Shown here in pieces: positions 27,517 to 37,396 of a stretch of 46,321 bases of DNA (position 1 is the stretch's first letter; every line of letters starts with the position of its first letter). The notes beneath the pieces are model-generated. The model was not told where the DNA came from and searched no databases. It saw nothing but the letters and a program-made list of their open reading frames with translations. Origin of the DNA: Anaerococcus hydrogenalis DSM 7454 (lineage in GTDB: Bacteria > Bacillota > Clostridia > Tissierellales > Peptoniphilaceae); assembly GCF_000173355.1 (NCBI RefSeq), contig NZ_ABXA01000043.1, forward strand, positions 120,001 through 166,321, in the 5' to 3' direction. Both the position numbers and the translations under genes were made by a program.

Positions 27517-29827
27517 TTTATTCTCCTTTTTTATTTTATTATTGTCATTTTCTATAATTTCTTTAATTTTTTTATCATTTTCAAAGTTAGCCTTAAAATT
27601 TCTAAGTCTTAGTGAGTTTAAACATACAAATACTGATGATAAACTCATAGCAAAGGCTCCAAACATTGGTGAAAGTTTTATGCCAAAACTTGGATATAGG
27701 AGTCCTGCTGCAAGAGGGATTCCTATTACATTATAGAAAAATGCCCAAAATAAGTTCTCTTTTATTGTTTTTATGGTGGCTTTTGAAAGTTTTATAGCTG
27801 ATACAATATCTAAAATATTGTTTTTTATTAAAATTACATCTGCAGATTCAATTGCTACATCTGTACCATTTCCAATAGCCATTGCCACATCACTTCTAGC
27901 TAGTGCTGGTGCATCATTTATTCCATCGCCAACCATTAATACTTTCTTACCCTGATTTTTAAGTTTTTTAACTTCTTTTTCCTTATCTTCTGGTAAAACT
28001 TCTGCATATTTGTAGTCAATATTTAAAGATTTTCTAATAGCTTCCGCAGTTTTTTCGTTATCTCCCGTAATCATTCTAACTTCATAGCCCAATTTTTTCA
28101 TCTCATCAATGGCAATTTTTGATAAGGATTTTGGCCTATCTTGGACAGCTATTATCCCTATAACCTCTTTTTCATTAGAAAAATACATGGAAGTTTTTCC
28201 TTGGCTTGAAAGTTTATCTGATTTTTTTTCGTAAGATTTTAAGTTAATATTTTTTTCTTTCATTAAGGAAATATTTCCACCATAATAAATTTTATTTTTA
28301 TAGCTTGCTTTAATTCCCTTTCCGCTTATTGATTCAAAATTTGAAACTTCAATATTTTGGATATTTTTTTCTTCTGCAAATTCATTTATGGCATTTGATA
28401 GGGGATGCTCACTTTTAATTTCCATAGATGATGCAAGTTTTAAAAATTCATTTTCATCTAAATCTGTAAGAATATCAGTAACTTGAGGTTTACCTTCAGT
28501 TATTGTTCCTGTTTTATCAAGTAAAATTGTATCTACCTTATGAAGATTTTCTAAACTTTCTGCATTTTTAAATAGTAATCCATATTCTGCACTTTTTCCT
28601 GTTGCAACCATAATTGCCATTGGAGTAGCAAGTCCCAAAGCACATGGACAAGAAATTACTAAAACTGATATTGCAAGGTTTAAAGAAAATTCAAACCCAT
28701 ATCCCAAAAACATCCAAGTTATAAAAGTAATTAAAGAAATAAGCATTACAGCCGGAACAAAAACTGCTGAAATTTTATCGGCAAGTTTTGCGATTGGGGC
28801 CTTACTTTCATTTGCCTCATTAACAAGTTCAATTATTTTTGAAAGAGTTGTATCTTCTCCTACTTTTAAAGCTTCAAAAATAAATGAACCTTGCTTGTTA
28901 ATTGTTGCAGAAATTACCTCGTCGCCAACATTTTTATTTACAGGCATGGATTCACCAGTTATGGCAGACTCATCGACAAGGGAGGATCCTTCCTTAATGA
29001 TTCCATCCACTGCTATTGATTCTCCAGGCCTTACAATAATCAAGTCACCTTTTTTTAAATCTTCTACAGGGATTTCTTTTTCCACTCCATCAAGTAAAAT
29101 TCTTGCCTTTTTTGGAGCAAGATCCATCAAAGCTTCCAAAGATTTTTTGGTTTGGCCCTTGGATCTTTTTTCAAAATATTTTCCAAGAGTTATCAAAGTC
29201 AAAATCATAGCAGAAGATTCGAAATATAAATTTGTCCTATACATTTCTACAATATCTAATTTAGAAAAACCAAGGCCATAAGCCATCCTAAATATTGCAA
29301 AAATTCCATAAACAACAGCTGCAAAAGAACCAAGCCCTACAAGGGTATCCATATTTGGGGCCTTGTTGATAAGTCCTTTGAACCCAGAAATATAAAAAAT
29401 TCTATTTACAAATATAACTGGAATTGTTAATAAAAATTGTACAAAAGCAAAATTTACGCTACCTTCTACACCATGTAAAAAATGTGGTAGGGGCAGGTTA
29501 ACCATATGTCCCATGGAAACATACATCAAAGGAATCATAAATAAAAATGAAATAATTAACCTATTTTTTACATTTTTTTCTTCATTATTATTTTTTGAAC
29601 TATCCTCAGATTTTTTTTTCATTAACTGGGCTTGCACCATAGCCTATTTTTTCAACTGCATCTATAATATCGTCTTTGGAAATTTTCTTCTCATCATATG
29701 AAACATTCATTGTTTCGCTAACAAGATTTACATTTACACTATTAACACCGAGTTTTTCTACAGCCTTTTGAACATTGGCCTGGCAAGATGCACAAGTCAT
29801 TCCAGTAACCTTAAATCGTTCTTTCAT
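27289..29827 (-). CDS. copA: Copper-exporting P1B ATPase CopA (frameshifted as assembled)
   Basis: About 769 residues if it ends at 27518, or 845 with the C-terminal metal domain. Order: N-terminal metal-binding domain (MTCASC, start 29827), membrane helices, the actuator loop (SAITGESMP), CPC in the ion-path helix (SCPCALGLATPM), phosphorylation site DKTGT, SEHPLS in the nucleotide domain, and GDGINDAPALA. The frame changes at 29611-29619, where the run of nine should be eight to read VNEKKSEDSS; otherwise the N-terminal domain (29606-29827) appears as a separate short protein. It exports Cu(I) using ATP. It leads a copA-copZ-csoR operon with its own CsoR site. Confidence 0.92.
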
Positions 29828-29842
29828 TTTACCTCCTTACTA

Positions 29843-29859
29843 ACACCCTATGGGGGTGT
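29843..29859 (-). promoter_or_regulatory. CsoR operator
   Basis: On the minus strand ACACCCCCATAGGGTGT is a GC-rich inverted repeat with A/T flanks, the form of CsoR boxes before copper operons. It lies just downstream of the -10 box, where repressor binding would block transcription. Confidence 0.75.
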
Positions 29860-29867
29860 ATACTTTT

Positions 29868-29895
29868 ATTATATTATAAATATTTTTTTTGTAAA
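29868..29895 (-). promoter_or_regulatory. Promoter of the copper operon
   Basis: TTTACA (29895-29890), a 16-base spacer, then TATAAT (29873-29868), with the transcript start inside or beside the operator. Confidence 0.65.
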
Positions 29896-29938
29896 GAAAT
29901 TTAAAATTTTCGGGTAAAAATTTACAAAGGAGTAAAAA

Positions 29939-30205
29939 ATGAAAAGATATAATATGATTTTTAAGGGAAGAGTTCAAGGAGTTGGATTTAGGTACAAATC
30001 TTTTATGATTGCAAATGAACTAGGACTTACAGGAGATGTTTATAATTTGTATGATGGAGATGTTGAAGTTAATGTCCAAGGAGATCAAGAAAAAATTGAC
30101 ATATTTTTGGATAGACTTTCTCACGATAGGTTCATTAGAATTGATAAGGTAAATATAAAGGAAGAGGAAATAAAGAATGATGAAAAAAAATTTAAATTAT
30201 CATAA
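29939..30205 (+). CDS. acyP: Acylphosphatase
   Basis: 88 residues, the normal size. It hydrolyses acyl phosphates. The active site is complete: GRVQGVGFRYKS holds the phosphate-binding loop and catalytic Arg, and Asn in VYNLYDGDVEV activates water. AAAGGAG precedes the start. It is divergent from the copper operon and convergent with the holin-like gene. Confidence 0.92.
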   Translation: MKRYNMIFKGRVQGVGFRYKSFMIANELGLTGDVYNLYDGDVEVNVQGDQEKIDIFLDRLSHDRFIRIDKVNIKEEEIKNDEKKFKLS

Positions 30206-30211
30206 AAAAAT

Positions 30212-30246
30212 AAGGAGCCTTGAATAAACAAGGTCCTTAATCTTTT
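30212..30246. terminator. Bidirectional terminator
   Basis: AAGGA and CCTTG pair with CAAGG and TCCTT, with one bulged G, then a T run. It overlaps the stop codon of the convergent gene. Confidence 0.7.
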
Positions 30247-30578
30247 TTAAATATATTTTCTATAAGAGGATTAATAATTGCAAGAATTATTGATGCAAAA
30301 ATTGCTGTAGAAAATGAATCAATACTAGCCCCACTTGATAGGTTAAAGGTAATTTCCAAAACTATTGCATTTACTATAAAGGAAAATAATCCAAAAGTTA
30401 AAATAGTTAATGGAAGTGACAAAAGTTTTAATATTGGTTTTATAATCGCATTAACAAGTATCAAAAGTATGGCTGTGATTATAAAAGCCTTATTTTCTGT
30501 AAAACTTATACCAGAAAATAAAATATCAAGTATATATAAGCTTATAGCATTTACTAGACATTGAATAAGTAATTTCAT
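30237..30578 (-). CDS. Four-helix 'phage holin family' (YvlD-like) membrane protein
   Basis: 113 residues with four membrane helices. The segment ILLILVNAIIKPILKLLSLP with LTFGLFSFIVNAIVL is the signature of the PF04020 holin-4-2/YvlD family. Despite the name these are usually chromosomal and not part of a phage, and no phage gene lies nearby. The function is not established. AAGGAGATAAT precedes the start. Confidence 0.85.
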   Translation of the reverse strand: MKLLIQCLVNAISLYILDILFSGISFTENKAFIITAILLILVNAIIKPILKLLSLPLTILTFGLFSFIVNAIVLEITFNLSSGASIDSFSTAIFASIILAIINPLIENIFKKD

Positions 30579-30635
30579 AATTATCTCCTTTATTTTTTAT
30601 TTTATTTTACGGGAAAATGGAATAAATTCAACATA

Positions 30636-30674
30636 TGAAAGAAAATGAATGAAAATGATTGACTTTGAATGAAA
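30636..30674 (+). repeat. Helically phased repeats before fruR
   Basis: TGAAAGAAA (30636), TGAATGAAA (30646) and TGAATGAAA (30666) are spaced 10 and 20 bases apart and overlap the -35 box. Likely operator half-sites for FruR or another regulator of the fructose operon. Confidence 0.55.
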
Positions 30675-30686
30675 GGGCGTTATAAT
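30659..30686 (+). promoter_or_regulatory. Promoter of the fruR-fruK-fruA operon
   Basis: TTGACT (30659-30664), a 16-base spacer, TATAAT (30681-30686). Only eight bases separate the -10 from the fruR ATG, so the message probably starts at or next to the start codon. Confidence 0.78.
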
Positions 30687-30694
30687 ATTAGCAA

Positions 30695-31384
30695 ATGATA
30701 TTTGAAAAAAGAATTGAAATAATTTTAAATATTTTAAAAAAACAAAGACAAGTTTCTAATAAGATTTTAAAATCAAATTTAAATGTTAGCGAATCTACCC
30801 TAAGAAGAGATTTGGATTATCTAGAAAATAGAGGATATATCAAAAGAGTTCACGGGGGAGCAGTTCTTTCTAATATTGAATTTGAAGAAAAATCCTATGA
30901 TAAAAATGTTGTGTCAAATATTGAAAGTAAAATAAGAATTGCCAAAAAGGCTTCAAAAGAAATTTTTGATAGCAAATATATTTATCTTGATGGGGGAACT
31001 ACTATAAATCAACTTATAGATTACCTACCACAATGTTGTACTGTTATCACAAATGGAATTATGCATTTGGAAAAACTAGGAAAAAATAATATTAAAACAA
31101 TTTTTCTTGGTGGAAATTTTAAGACAAGAACAAATGTTGTAATTGGAGAGCAAACTTTGGATAATTTGTTAAAGTATAATTTTGACCTTTGCTTTATTGG
31201 GGCAAATGGATATTGTAACGGCGAATTTACAACCCATGATCCTAATGAAGCCATAATCAAAAATACTGCTATTAAAAGATCAAAAAGATCTATAATTTTG
31301 CTTGATAGGTCAAAGTTTGGCAAGGTTTATTTTTCTAAAATATGTAATATTGAAGATGTAGATTTAATTACGGAGGAGCTATGA
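30695..31384 (+). CDS. fruR: DeoR-family regulator of the fructose operon
   Basis: 229 residues. The N-terminal DeoR helix-turn-helix (NILKKQRQVSNKILKSNLNVSESTLRRDLDYLE) is followed by a sugar-phosphate sensor domain (YLDGGTTINQL, ITNGIMHLEKL, FIGANGY). Such proteins repress fru genes until fructose-1-phosphate builds up. No ribosome site is visible before ATG 30695. The stop overlaps the fruK start (ATGA). Confidence 0.9.
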   Translation: MIFEKRIEIILNILKKQRQVSNKILKSNLNVSESTLRRDLDYLENRGYIKRVHGGAVLSNIEFEEKSYDKNVVSNIESKIRIAKKASKEIFDSKYIYLDGGTTINQLIDYLPQCCTVITNGIMHLEKLGKNNIKTIFLGGNFKTRTNVVIGEQTLDNLLKYNFDLCFIGANGYCNGEFTTHDPNEAIIKNTAIKRSKRSIILLDRSKFGKVYFSKICNIEDVDLITEEL

Positions 31385-32250
31385 TTTATACACTTACCTT
31401 AAATCCATCTATTGACTATGTTTTGAGAATTGAAAGATTTGATGATGGACAAACCATAAGAAGTAAAAGCGAAGAAAAATATCCTGGTGGAAAGGGAATT
31501 ATGGTTTCCAAACTTTTAAAAAATCTTGGAGCAAAGTCTATAAATATTGGTTTTTTAGGTGGTTTTACAGGAGAATTTATTAAAAATAAATTAGAAAATC
31601 TAGGAATTGACCAAGAATTTACAAAAATTTCTGATGATTCAAGAATAAATGTAAAACTAAAATATGATACAGAAACTGAAATAAATGCCCAAGGACCCCA
31701 AATAAAGGAAGAAGAAATTGAAGAATTTTTAAATTATTTGGATAATCTCAATGAAGATGACTTTGTAGTAATTTCAGGATCAATTCCAAAATCTCTGGGA
31801 GATGATTTTTATAGGGTTATTGTAAACTTACTTGAGATGAATAATGTAAGATTTGCCCTTGATACTTCAGGGAAAAAATTATTTAACTTATCTGCTTATA
31901 GGCCTTTCTTGGTAAAACCAAACAAGGATGAGCTTGGTGAAATTTTTGAAGATAGCATTGATAGTGATGAAAAAATAATAAAATATGCTAGAAAATTGAT
32001 TGATCAGGGAGCAGAAAATGTAATTGTATCTCTTGGAAAAGATGGATCAATCTTTGTTGATAATAATATGGCTTATAAGGCAAAACCAATTGAGGGAAAA
32101 TTAATTAATTCTGTAGGAAGTGGAGATAGCATGGTTGCAGGATATATTTATGGATATATGAGGGGGCTTTCAAAAATAGATTCATATAAACTTGCAATTG
32201 CTTGTGGAAGTGCAACAGCATTTAGTCCTGATATTGCAGAAAAAATTTAA
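31381..32250 (+). CDS. fruK: 1-phosphofructokinase
   Basis: 289 residues, PfkB family. It phosphorylates fructose-1-phosphate to fructose-1,6-bisphosphate. The N-terminal motif NPSIDYVLRIERFDDGQTIR, the glycine block YPGGKGIMVSKLLKNLG and the C-terminal anion hole NSVGSGDSMVAGYIYG (with catalytic Asp) are intact. The start overlaps the end of fruR, with GGAGG just before it. Together with FruA it forms the fructose uptake route. Confidence 0.92.
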   Translation: MIYTLTLNPSIDYVLRIERFDDGQTIRSKSEEKYPGGKGIMVSKLLKNLGAKSINIGFLGGFTGEFIKNKLENLGIDQEFTKISDDSRINVKLKYDTETEINAQGPQIKEEEIEEFLNYLDNLNEDDFVVISGSIPKSLGDDFYRVIVNLLEMNNVRFALDTSGKKLFNLSAYRPFLVKPNKDELGEIFEDSIDSDEKIIKYARKLIDQGAENVIVSLGKDGSIFVDNNMAYKAKPIEGKLINSVGSGDSMVAGYIYGYMRGLSKIDSYKLAIACGSATAFSPDIAEKI

Positions 32251-32284
32251 TTTATCAAATATTAGAAAAAGTTGAGGTAGAAGA

Positions 32285-34153
32285 ATGCAAATAAAAGATT
32301 TATTAAAAAGAAATCTGATGATTATGGAGCTTAAATCATCAAACAAAATGGATGTTATTGATGAAATTGCTCAAAAATTTTTCGATGAGGGAATTGTTGG
32401 AAGTAAAGAGGAATTTAAGGAAGGCTTGATTAAAAGAGAAAGCGAGACTTCAACTGCCTTGGGTGAAGGTATTGCAATGCCACATGCAAAAGTCGATACT
32501 GTAAAAGAACCTGCAGTTTTATTTGCGAAAAAAGCAGAAGGATTAGATTATGAAGCTCTTGATGGAGAAGATTCATTTGTGTTTTTCTCAATCGCTGTAC
32601 CAAATGGGGAAAATAATCTTCATGTTCAAACTCTTGCGAAATTATCAAAAATGATTTTGAAGGAAGGCTTTATAGACAAATTAAAAGCTGCGAATAGTCC
32701 TGATGAGGTTTATGAAATTATTGATTCATATTCAGAAGAAGAAAAAGAAGTTTCAAAACCAGTAGAAGAAAATGAAAGTTCAAAATACATTATAGGTGTA
32801 ACAGCTTGTCCAAATGGAGTTGCTCACACTTATATGGCTCAGGAAGCATTAGAAAATGCTGGAAAAAAATTAAATGCAAAAATTAAAATAGAAACAAACG
32901 GATCAGACGGAGTTAAAAATAGACTTACTAGCGAGGATATTAAAAATGCCGAAGCAGTAATTATTGCAGCTGATAAAAAAGTAGAAATGGCAAGATTTGA
33001 TGGTAAAAAATTAATTCAAAGACCAGTTTCTGATGGGATTAGAAAAAGCGAAGAGCTAGTAAAAGATGCAATTGATGGAAAATTCTCAGTTTACCACGCA
33101 AGTGGAAGTGATAGTAAGGTGGAAGAAGTTTCTACAGAAAAAACTAGTCTAAAACAAGAAATTTATAAAGATTTGATGAATGGTGTAAGCCACATGCTAC
33201 CTTTTGTAATTGGTGGTGGAATTTTGATGTCTATATCATTTTTGGCAGAAAGATTTTTGGGAGATAAGTCCCTTGCCTTTACATTTTTAAATAAGATTGG
33301 TTCTGGGGCATTTTCTTTCTTAATTCCAATTTTAGCAGGATACATTGCTTATTCAATTGGAGATAGACCAGCCTTAATGCCAGGTATGGTTGCAGGATTT
33401 CTTGCTAGTGAAAGTGCAGGATTTTTGGGAGGATTAATTGGAGGTTTTCTTGCAGGATTAATAATTAACTTCCTTAAAAAAATATGTAAAAAAATGCCAA
33501 AATCACTTAACAGTGTAAAATCAATGTTGATTTATCCTGTTTTTGGTTTATTAATTACAGGCGCCTTGATGTTTTTCATTATCGATCCTGTTTTTACTGG
33601 AATAAATGACGGCTTAAATAATTGGCTAACAAATATGGGAGCTACAAATAAAGTTTTGATTGGAGCTTTATTAGGTGGAATGATGGCTGCTGATATGGGT
33701 GGTCCAATAAATAAAGCAGCTTATACTTTTGCAACTGGTGCCTTTATTGGAACAAATGATGGGGCATTTATGGCTGCTGTTATGGCAGGAGGAATGGTTC
33801 CTCCAATTGCAATTGCCCTCGCATCAACTTTCTTTAAAGATAAATTTACAGAAAATGAAAGAAAATCAGCAGTAAGTAATTATTTATTAGGTCTTTCATT
33901 TATAACAGAAGGAGCTATTCCTTTTGCAGCAGCAAAACCACAATTAATTATTCCTATATCTATTGTGGGAAGTGCTATAGCAGGAGGACTTACACAGTTA
34001 TTTAATGTAAGTGTACCAGCACCACACGGTGGAATATTTGTTTTACCAGCAATGTCATCATTAAACCAAGCACTTTTCTTTATCGGTTCATTTGTAATTG
34101 GTTCAATAGTATCAGCAATTTTATTAGTAATCTTTAAGAAAAAAGAAATTTAA
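32285..34153 (+). CDS. fruA: PTS fructose transporter, fused IIABC
   Basis: 622 residues. The IIA domain (about 1-150) carries the phospho-His in AMPHAKV near residue 65. IIB (about 165-265) has the phospho-Cys in VTACPNGVAHTYMAQ. IIC (about 290-620) has around eight to nine membrane helices, with the conserved GGxPINK-like block MGGPINKAAY and ITEGAIPFAA. It imports fructose while phosphorylating it to fructose-1-phosphate, the substrate of fruK. GTTGAGGTAG precedes the start, 34 bases after fruK. Confidence 0.94.
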   Translation: MQIKDLLKRNLMIMELKSSNKMDVIDEIAQKFFDEGIVGSKEEFKEGLIKRESETSTALGEGIAMPHAKVDTVKEPAVLFAKKAEGLDYEALDGEDSFVFFSIAVPNGENNLHVQTLAKLSKMILKEGFIDKLKAANSPDEVYEIIDSYSEEEKEVSKPVEENESSKYIIGVTACPNGVAHTYMAQEALENAGKKLNAKIKIETNGSDGVKNRLTSEDIKNAEAVIIAADKKVEMARFDGKKLIQRPVSDGIRKSEELVKDAIDGKFSVYHASGSDSKVEEVSTEKTSLKQEIYKDLMNGVSHMLPFVIGGGILMSISFLAERFLGDKSLAFTFLNKIGSGAFSFLIPILAGYIAYSIGDRPALMPGMVAGFLASESAGFLGGLIGGFLAGLIINFLKKICKKMPKSLNSVKSMLIYPVFGLLITGALMFFIIDPVFTGINDGLNNWLTNMGATNKVLIGALLGGMMAADMGGPINKAAYTFATGAFIGTNDGAFMAAVMAGGMVPPIAIALASTFFKDKFTENERKSAVSNYLLGLSFITEGAIPFAAAKPQLIIPISIVGSAIAGGLTQLFNVSVPAPHGGIFVLPAMSSLNQALFFIGSFVIGSIVSAILLVIFKKKEI

Positions 34154-34164
34154 ATTATATATTC

Positions 34165-34197
34165 ACCAGCTTAAGATAACTTAGGCTGGTATTTTTT
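34165..34197 (+). terminator. Terminator of the fructose operon
   Basis: ACCAGC and TTAAG pair with CTTAG and GCTGGT, followed by ATTTTTT. Confidence 0.82.
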
Positions 34198-34241
34198 AAT
34201 TTGAAAAAATTGGGTATAGAAAAGACAAAGAGAGGTTTTTT

Positions 34242-35615
34242 ATGAGTGAATTAAAAAAAGTTATAGATGAACAAAATATATTTTTTAGAACAGGAAGAAC
34301 AAATACAGAAGATTTTAGAAAAAAGGCTCTGATAAAATTAAAAAATTCAATAAAAAAATATAGGGAAGATATTTTATATGCTCTAAAGATGGATTTAAAT
34401 AAATCTACTACTGAGTCATACATTTCAGAAATTGCAAATGTATATGGTGAAATAGACTTTGCCTTAAAAAATTTATCAGATTGGATGAAGGATAAAAGAG
34501 AGATTACCAACATAGAGGCAGCTCCCGCAAAATCATTTACAAGATATGAACCTTTGGGCCTTACTTTAATAATTTCTCCATGGAATTATCCATTTTTACT
34601 TGCTATAGATCCAATAGTTAATGCAATTTCAAGTGGCAATACTATAATTTTAAAAACTTCAAGAAAGGCTGTTTATACATCAAAAATTATAAAAAAATTA
34701 TTAGATGAAAATTTTGATAGGTCTTTTATTTATTGTGTAGATAATGAAAAGGTAAGTCATGAAGAACTATTATCTTATAAGTATGACCACATATTTTTCA
34801 CAGGATCTTCAAAAGTTGGAAGAGAAATTATGGAAAAAGCAAGCAAAAATTTGACTAAAGTTACCTTGGAGCTTGGAGGAAAATCTCCTTGTATAGTTGA
34901 TGAAAGTGCAAATTTAAAATTTGCAGCAAAAAGAATTATATGGGGAAAACTTTTAAATAGTGGACAAACTTGCGTAGCTCCAGATTATCTTTTAGTACAC
35001 AAGGATGTTAAAGATAAGCTTTTAAGGCTTATGAAAGAAATGATTTTTGAATTTTTTGGCGATAGGGCGATCGACAATCCTGATTATCCAAGAATAATTG
35101 ATAAAAAAGCTTTGGATAGGTTAGTTTTTTTGATGGAAGATCAAGATATTTATACTGGTGGACTTTATAATTCAAAAACTTTAAAAATAGAGCCTACTAT
35201 TATTAATAATGTAGATTTTTCAAATAAAATTATGAAAGAGGAAATTTTTGGTCCGATTCTTCCAGTGATTGAATATGATGATATTTTTAAGCTTATAAAT
35301 AAATTAAAATTTATGGATAAACCTTTGGCACTTTATATTTTTAGTGAGGATAAAGACCACATTGATAGATTAACTTATGATTTATCATCTGGTGGTGTTT
35401 GTATCAATGATACTATTATGCATTTATCAAATCCTAATTTAGAATTTGGTGGTGTAGGAGAAAGTGGAAGTGGCGGATACCATGGGAAATTTGGTTTTAT
35501 GAATTTTTCTAATAGAAAATCTATTATGATAAGGTCCAATAATATTGATGTAAATATAAAATATCCTCCTTATTCAAGAGGTCAAGAAAAAATAATTAAG
35601 AAAATTTTTAAGTAA
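34242..35615 (+). CDS. Aldehyde dehydrogenase (class 3-like)
   Basis: 457 residues, the short class-3 length. It oxidises an aldehyde to the acid with NAD(P). Cofactor-site motif SPWNYPF near residue 105, catalytic Glu in TLELGGKSP, catalytic Cys in NSGQTCVAPDY, and EEIFGPILPV further on are all present. The C-terminus has a hydrophobic-poor tail, unlike membrane-bound fatty aldehyde forms. The substrate cannot be told. AGAGAGG precedes the start; it is a single-gene unit with a terminator on each side. Confidence 0.88.
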   Translation: MSELKKVIDEQNIFFRTGRTNTEDFRKKALIKLKNSIKKYREDILYALKMDLNKSTTESYISEIANVYGEIDFALKNLSDWMKDKREITNIEAAPAKSFTRYEPLGLTLIISPWNYPFLLAIDPIVNAISSGNTIILKTSRKAVYTSKIIKKLLDENFDRSFIYCVDNEKVSHEELLSYKYDHIFFTGSSKVGREIMEKASKNLTKVTLELGGKSPCIVDESANLKFAAKRIIWGKLLNSGQTCVAPDYLLVHKDVKDKLLRLMKEMIFEFFGDRAIDNPDYPRIIDKKALDRLVFLMEDQDIYTGGLYNSKTLKIEPTIINNVDFSNKIMKEEIFGPILPVIEYDDIFKLINKLKFMDKPLALYIFSEDKDHIDRLTYDLSSGGVCINDTIMHLSNPNLEFGGVGESGSGGYHGKFGFMNFSNRKSIMIRSNNIDVNIKYPPYSRGQEKIIKKIFK

Positions 35616-35640
35616 GTCCTAAGTTTTTAGGACTTTTTTC
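35614..35640 (+). terminator. Terminator of the aldehyde dehydrogenase gene
   Basis: AAGTCCTAA (35614-35622) pairs with TTAGGACTT (35627-35635), followed by T. The left arm includes the stop codon region. Confidence 0.85.
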
Positions 35641-35710
35641 TTTTTATTTTAATTTATTGAAGAAAAAAAATATAAAAGTATAATATTTTTTATAATCAAG
35701 GGGTGGTTTA

Positions 35711-37371
35711 ATGGTTTTTATATCTGATGATAAAAAAAATGAGATTTTAGAAAATTCAGATATTGTGGCGATTATTGGTGATTATGTAGATTTGAAAAAA
35801 TCTGGTAATTCCTATAAGGGTTTGTGTCCTTTTCATAATGAGAAGACACCATCTTTTACGGTTGATGACAAGAAACAATTATTTCATTGCTTTGGCTGTG
35901 GCGAAGGCGGTGATGTTGTTTCTTTTATTATGCACAAAGAAGGTCTTTCTTATATTGATTCTATGAAATATTTGGCCAGTAAGGCAGGTATTAAAATAGA
36001 TGATTCAAAATCTAGTAGAGAAAATAAGAGATTAAATAGGCTATATGATATAAACAAAGATATAATGATGTATTTTTATAAAAATTTACTGACTGATAAG
36101 GCTGGACAAATTTATTTGAAAAACAGAGGGTTTAGGTCAAATATAGTAAATACTTTTATGCTAGGATTTGCTAAAAATTCTTGGGATGATTTACTATCTT
36201 ATGTTAAAGAAAAAGATTATCTTTTGGATGATATTGAAAATCTAGGTTTGATTAAAAAATCTAAAAATGGAAAATATTATGATAAGTATAGGAATAGGTT
36301 GATTTTCCCAATTATTAATCATTATGGTAAAGTTATTGGTTTTGGTGGTAGAAGTATTGATTCTACTATGCCCAAATATTTAAATTCTCCAGAAAGCGAA
36401 GTTTTTAAAAAAAGATATAACCTATATGGCTTAAATATTTTTAAAAAGCAATCTAATAAAGATATTATCTTGGTCGAAGGTTATATGGATGTAATTGGTT
36501 TAAATAATCAAGGAATAGACCAGGCTGTTGCAAGTCTTGGAACAAGTCTTACAAACGATCAGGCAAAGTTATTAAAAAGATATGCAAAAAATGTATTTAT
36601 TTGCTATGACGAGGATAATGCTGGAATAAAAGCTACTGATAGGGCCATTGAAATACTTTTAGATGAGGGGATAAAACCGAATATCATTAGCCTTGAGAAG
36701 GGGCTTGATCCTGATGATTTTGTAAAAAAATATGGTAGGGATGCCTTTATTAAAAAAATGGATGAAGCTAGTGATGTTTATAATTACAAGTATAATAAGA
36801 TTCTTGATATATATGCATCAAGTAAGGAAAATGAAAAATTTGAAAAATTAAATTTATTTATAGAATTTTTAACTTCGATTGAGTCGGATCTTACAAGAGA
36901 AATTTTTGTTAATAATGTAAGTAAACTTTTTGATATAGACAAATCTACTTTAAAAGAATCTGTCTTAAAGTATAATGATAACTACAAAAAGACTTTTAAT
37001 AAGAAGTTTTCTGATGAAAGTTCATATAAAAAAATTATAAAAATCAAAGTGTACTTGTAGAAAGAAAAAAATATTCTGTATCTATAAATGAACTTGAAAC
37101 TTTAAGATTGTATTTAAATCAAAGGGATGATTATAAAGAATTTGAAGATTTCTTTGACCAAGTTTTAGTTGATGAAAATATATTAAAAATTAAAGCTTAT
37201 ATAGAAAAAAATGGTATGGAAAAAATTAGTGAAAATTTTACAAACGAGGATCAATTTATAATTGACTATATAAAGGATAAGTCTAACAAAATTGTAGCTA
37301 ATGAGTTAAAAGATAAGATAAATTTAGAAAATAGAAGAAAATTATTGAAAAAGTTAAGAAATAGAGACTAA
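35711..37371 (+). CDS. dnaG: DNA primase (frameshifted as assembled)
   Basis: 553 residues after correction. It lays RNA primers at the replication fork. The CHC2 zinc finger is intact ([18 protein letters not shown]), followed by the TOPRIM core ([24 protein letters not shown]). The frame fails at 37060 because the A run at 37028-37034 has seven bases; eight give [20 protein letters not shown] and continue to 37371, the helicase-binding end. Because primase is essential, the break is almost certainly an error in the sequence. GGGGTGG precedes ATG 35711. dnaG-rpoD order is ancient. Confidence 0.94.
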
Positions 37372-37396
37372 TCACTTCAAGGTGGAGGGGAGACTT

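Noticed and set aside
29606-29827. A separate 73-residue CopZ upstream of copA
   Set aside because: One base fewer in the run of nine makes it the normal N-terminal metal domain of CopA. Programmed slippage as in E. coli copA is possible but not needed to explain the data.
30237-30578. Prophage holin
   Set aside because: The family is chromosomal in most bacteria, and no lysin, capsid or integrase gene lies near.
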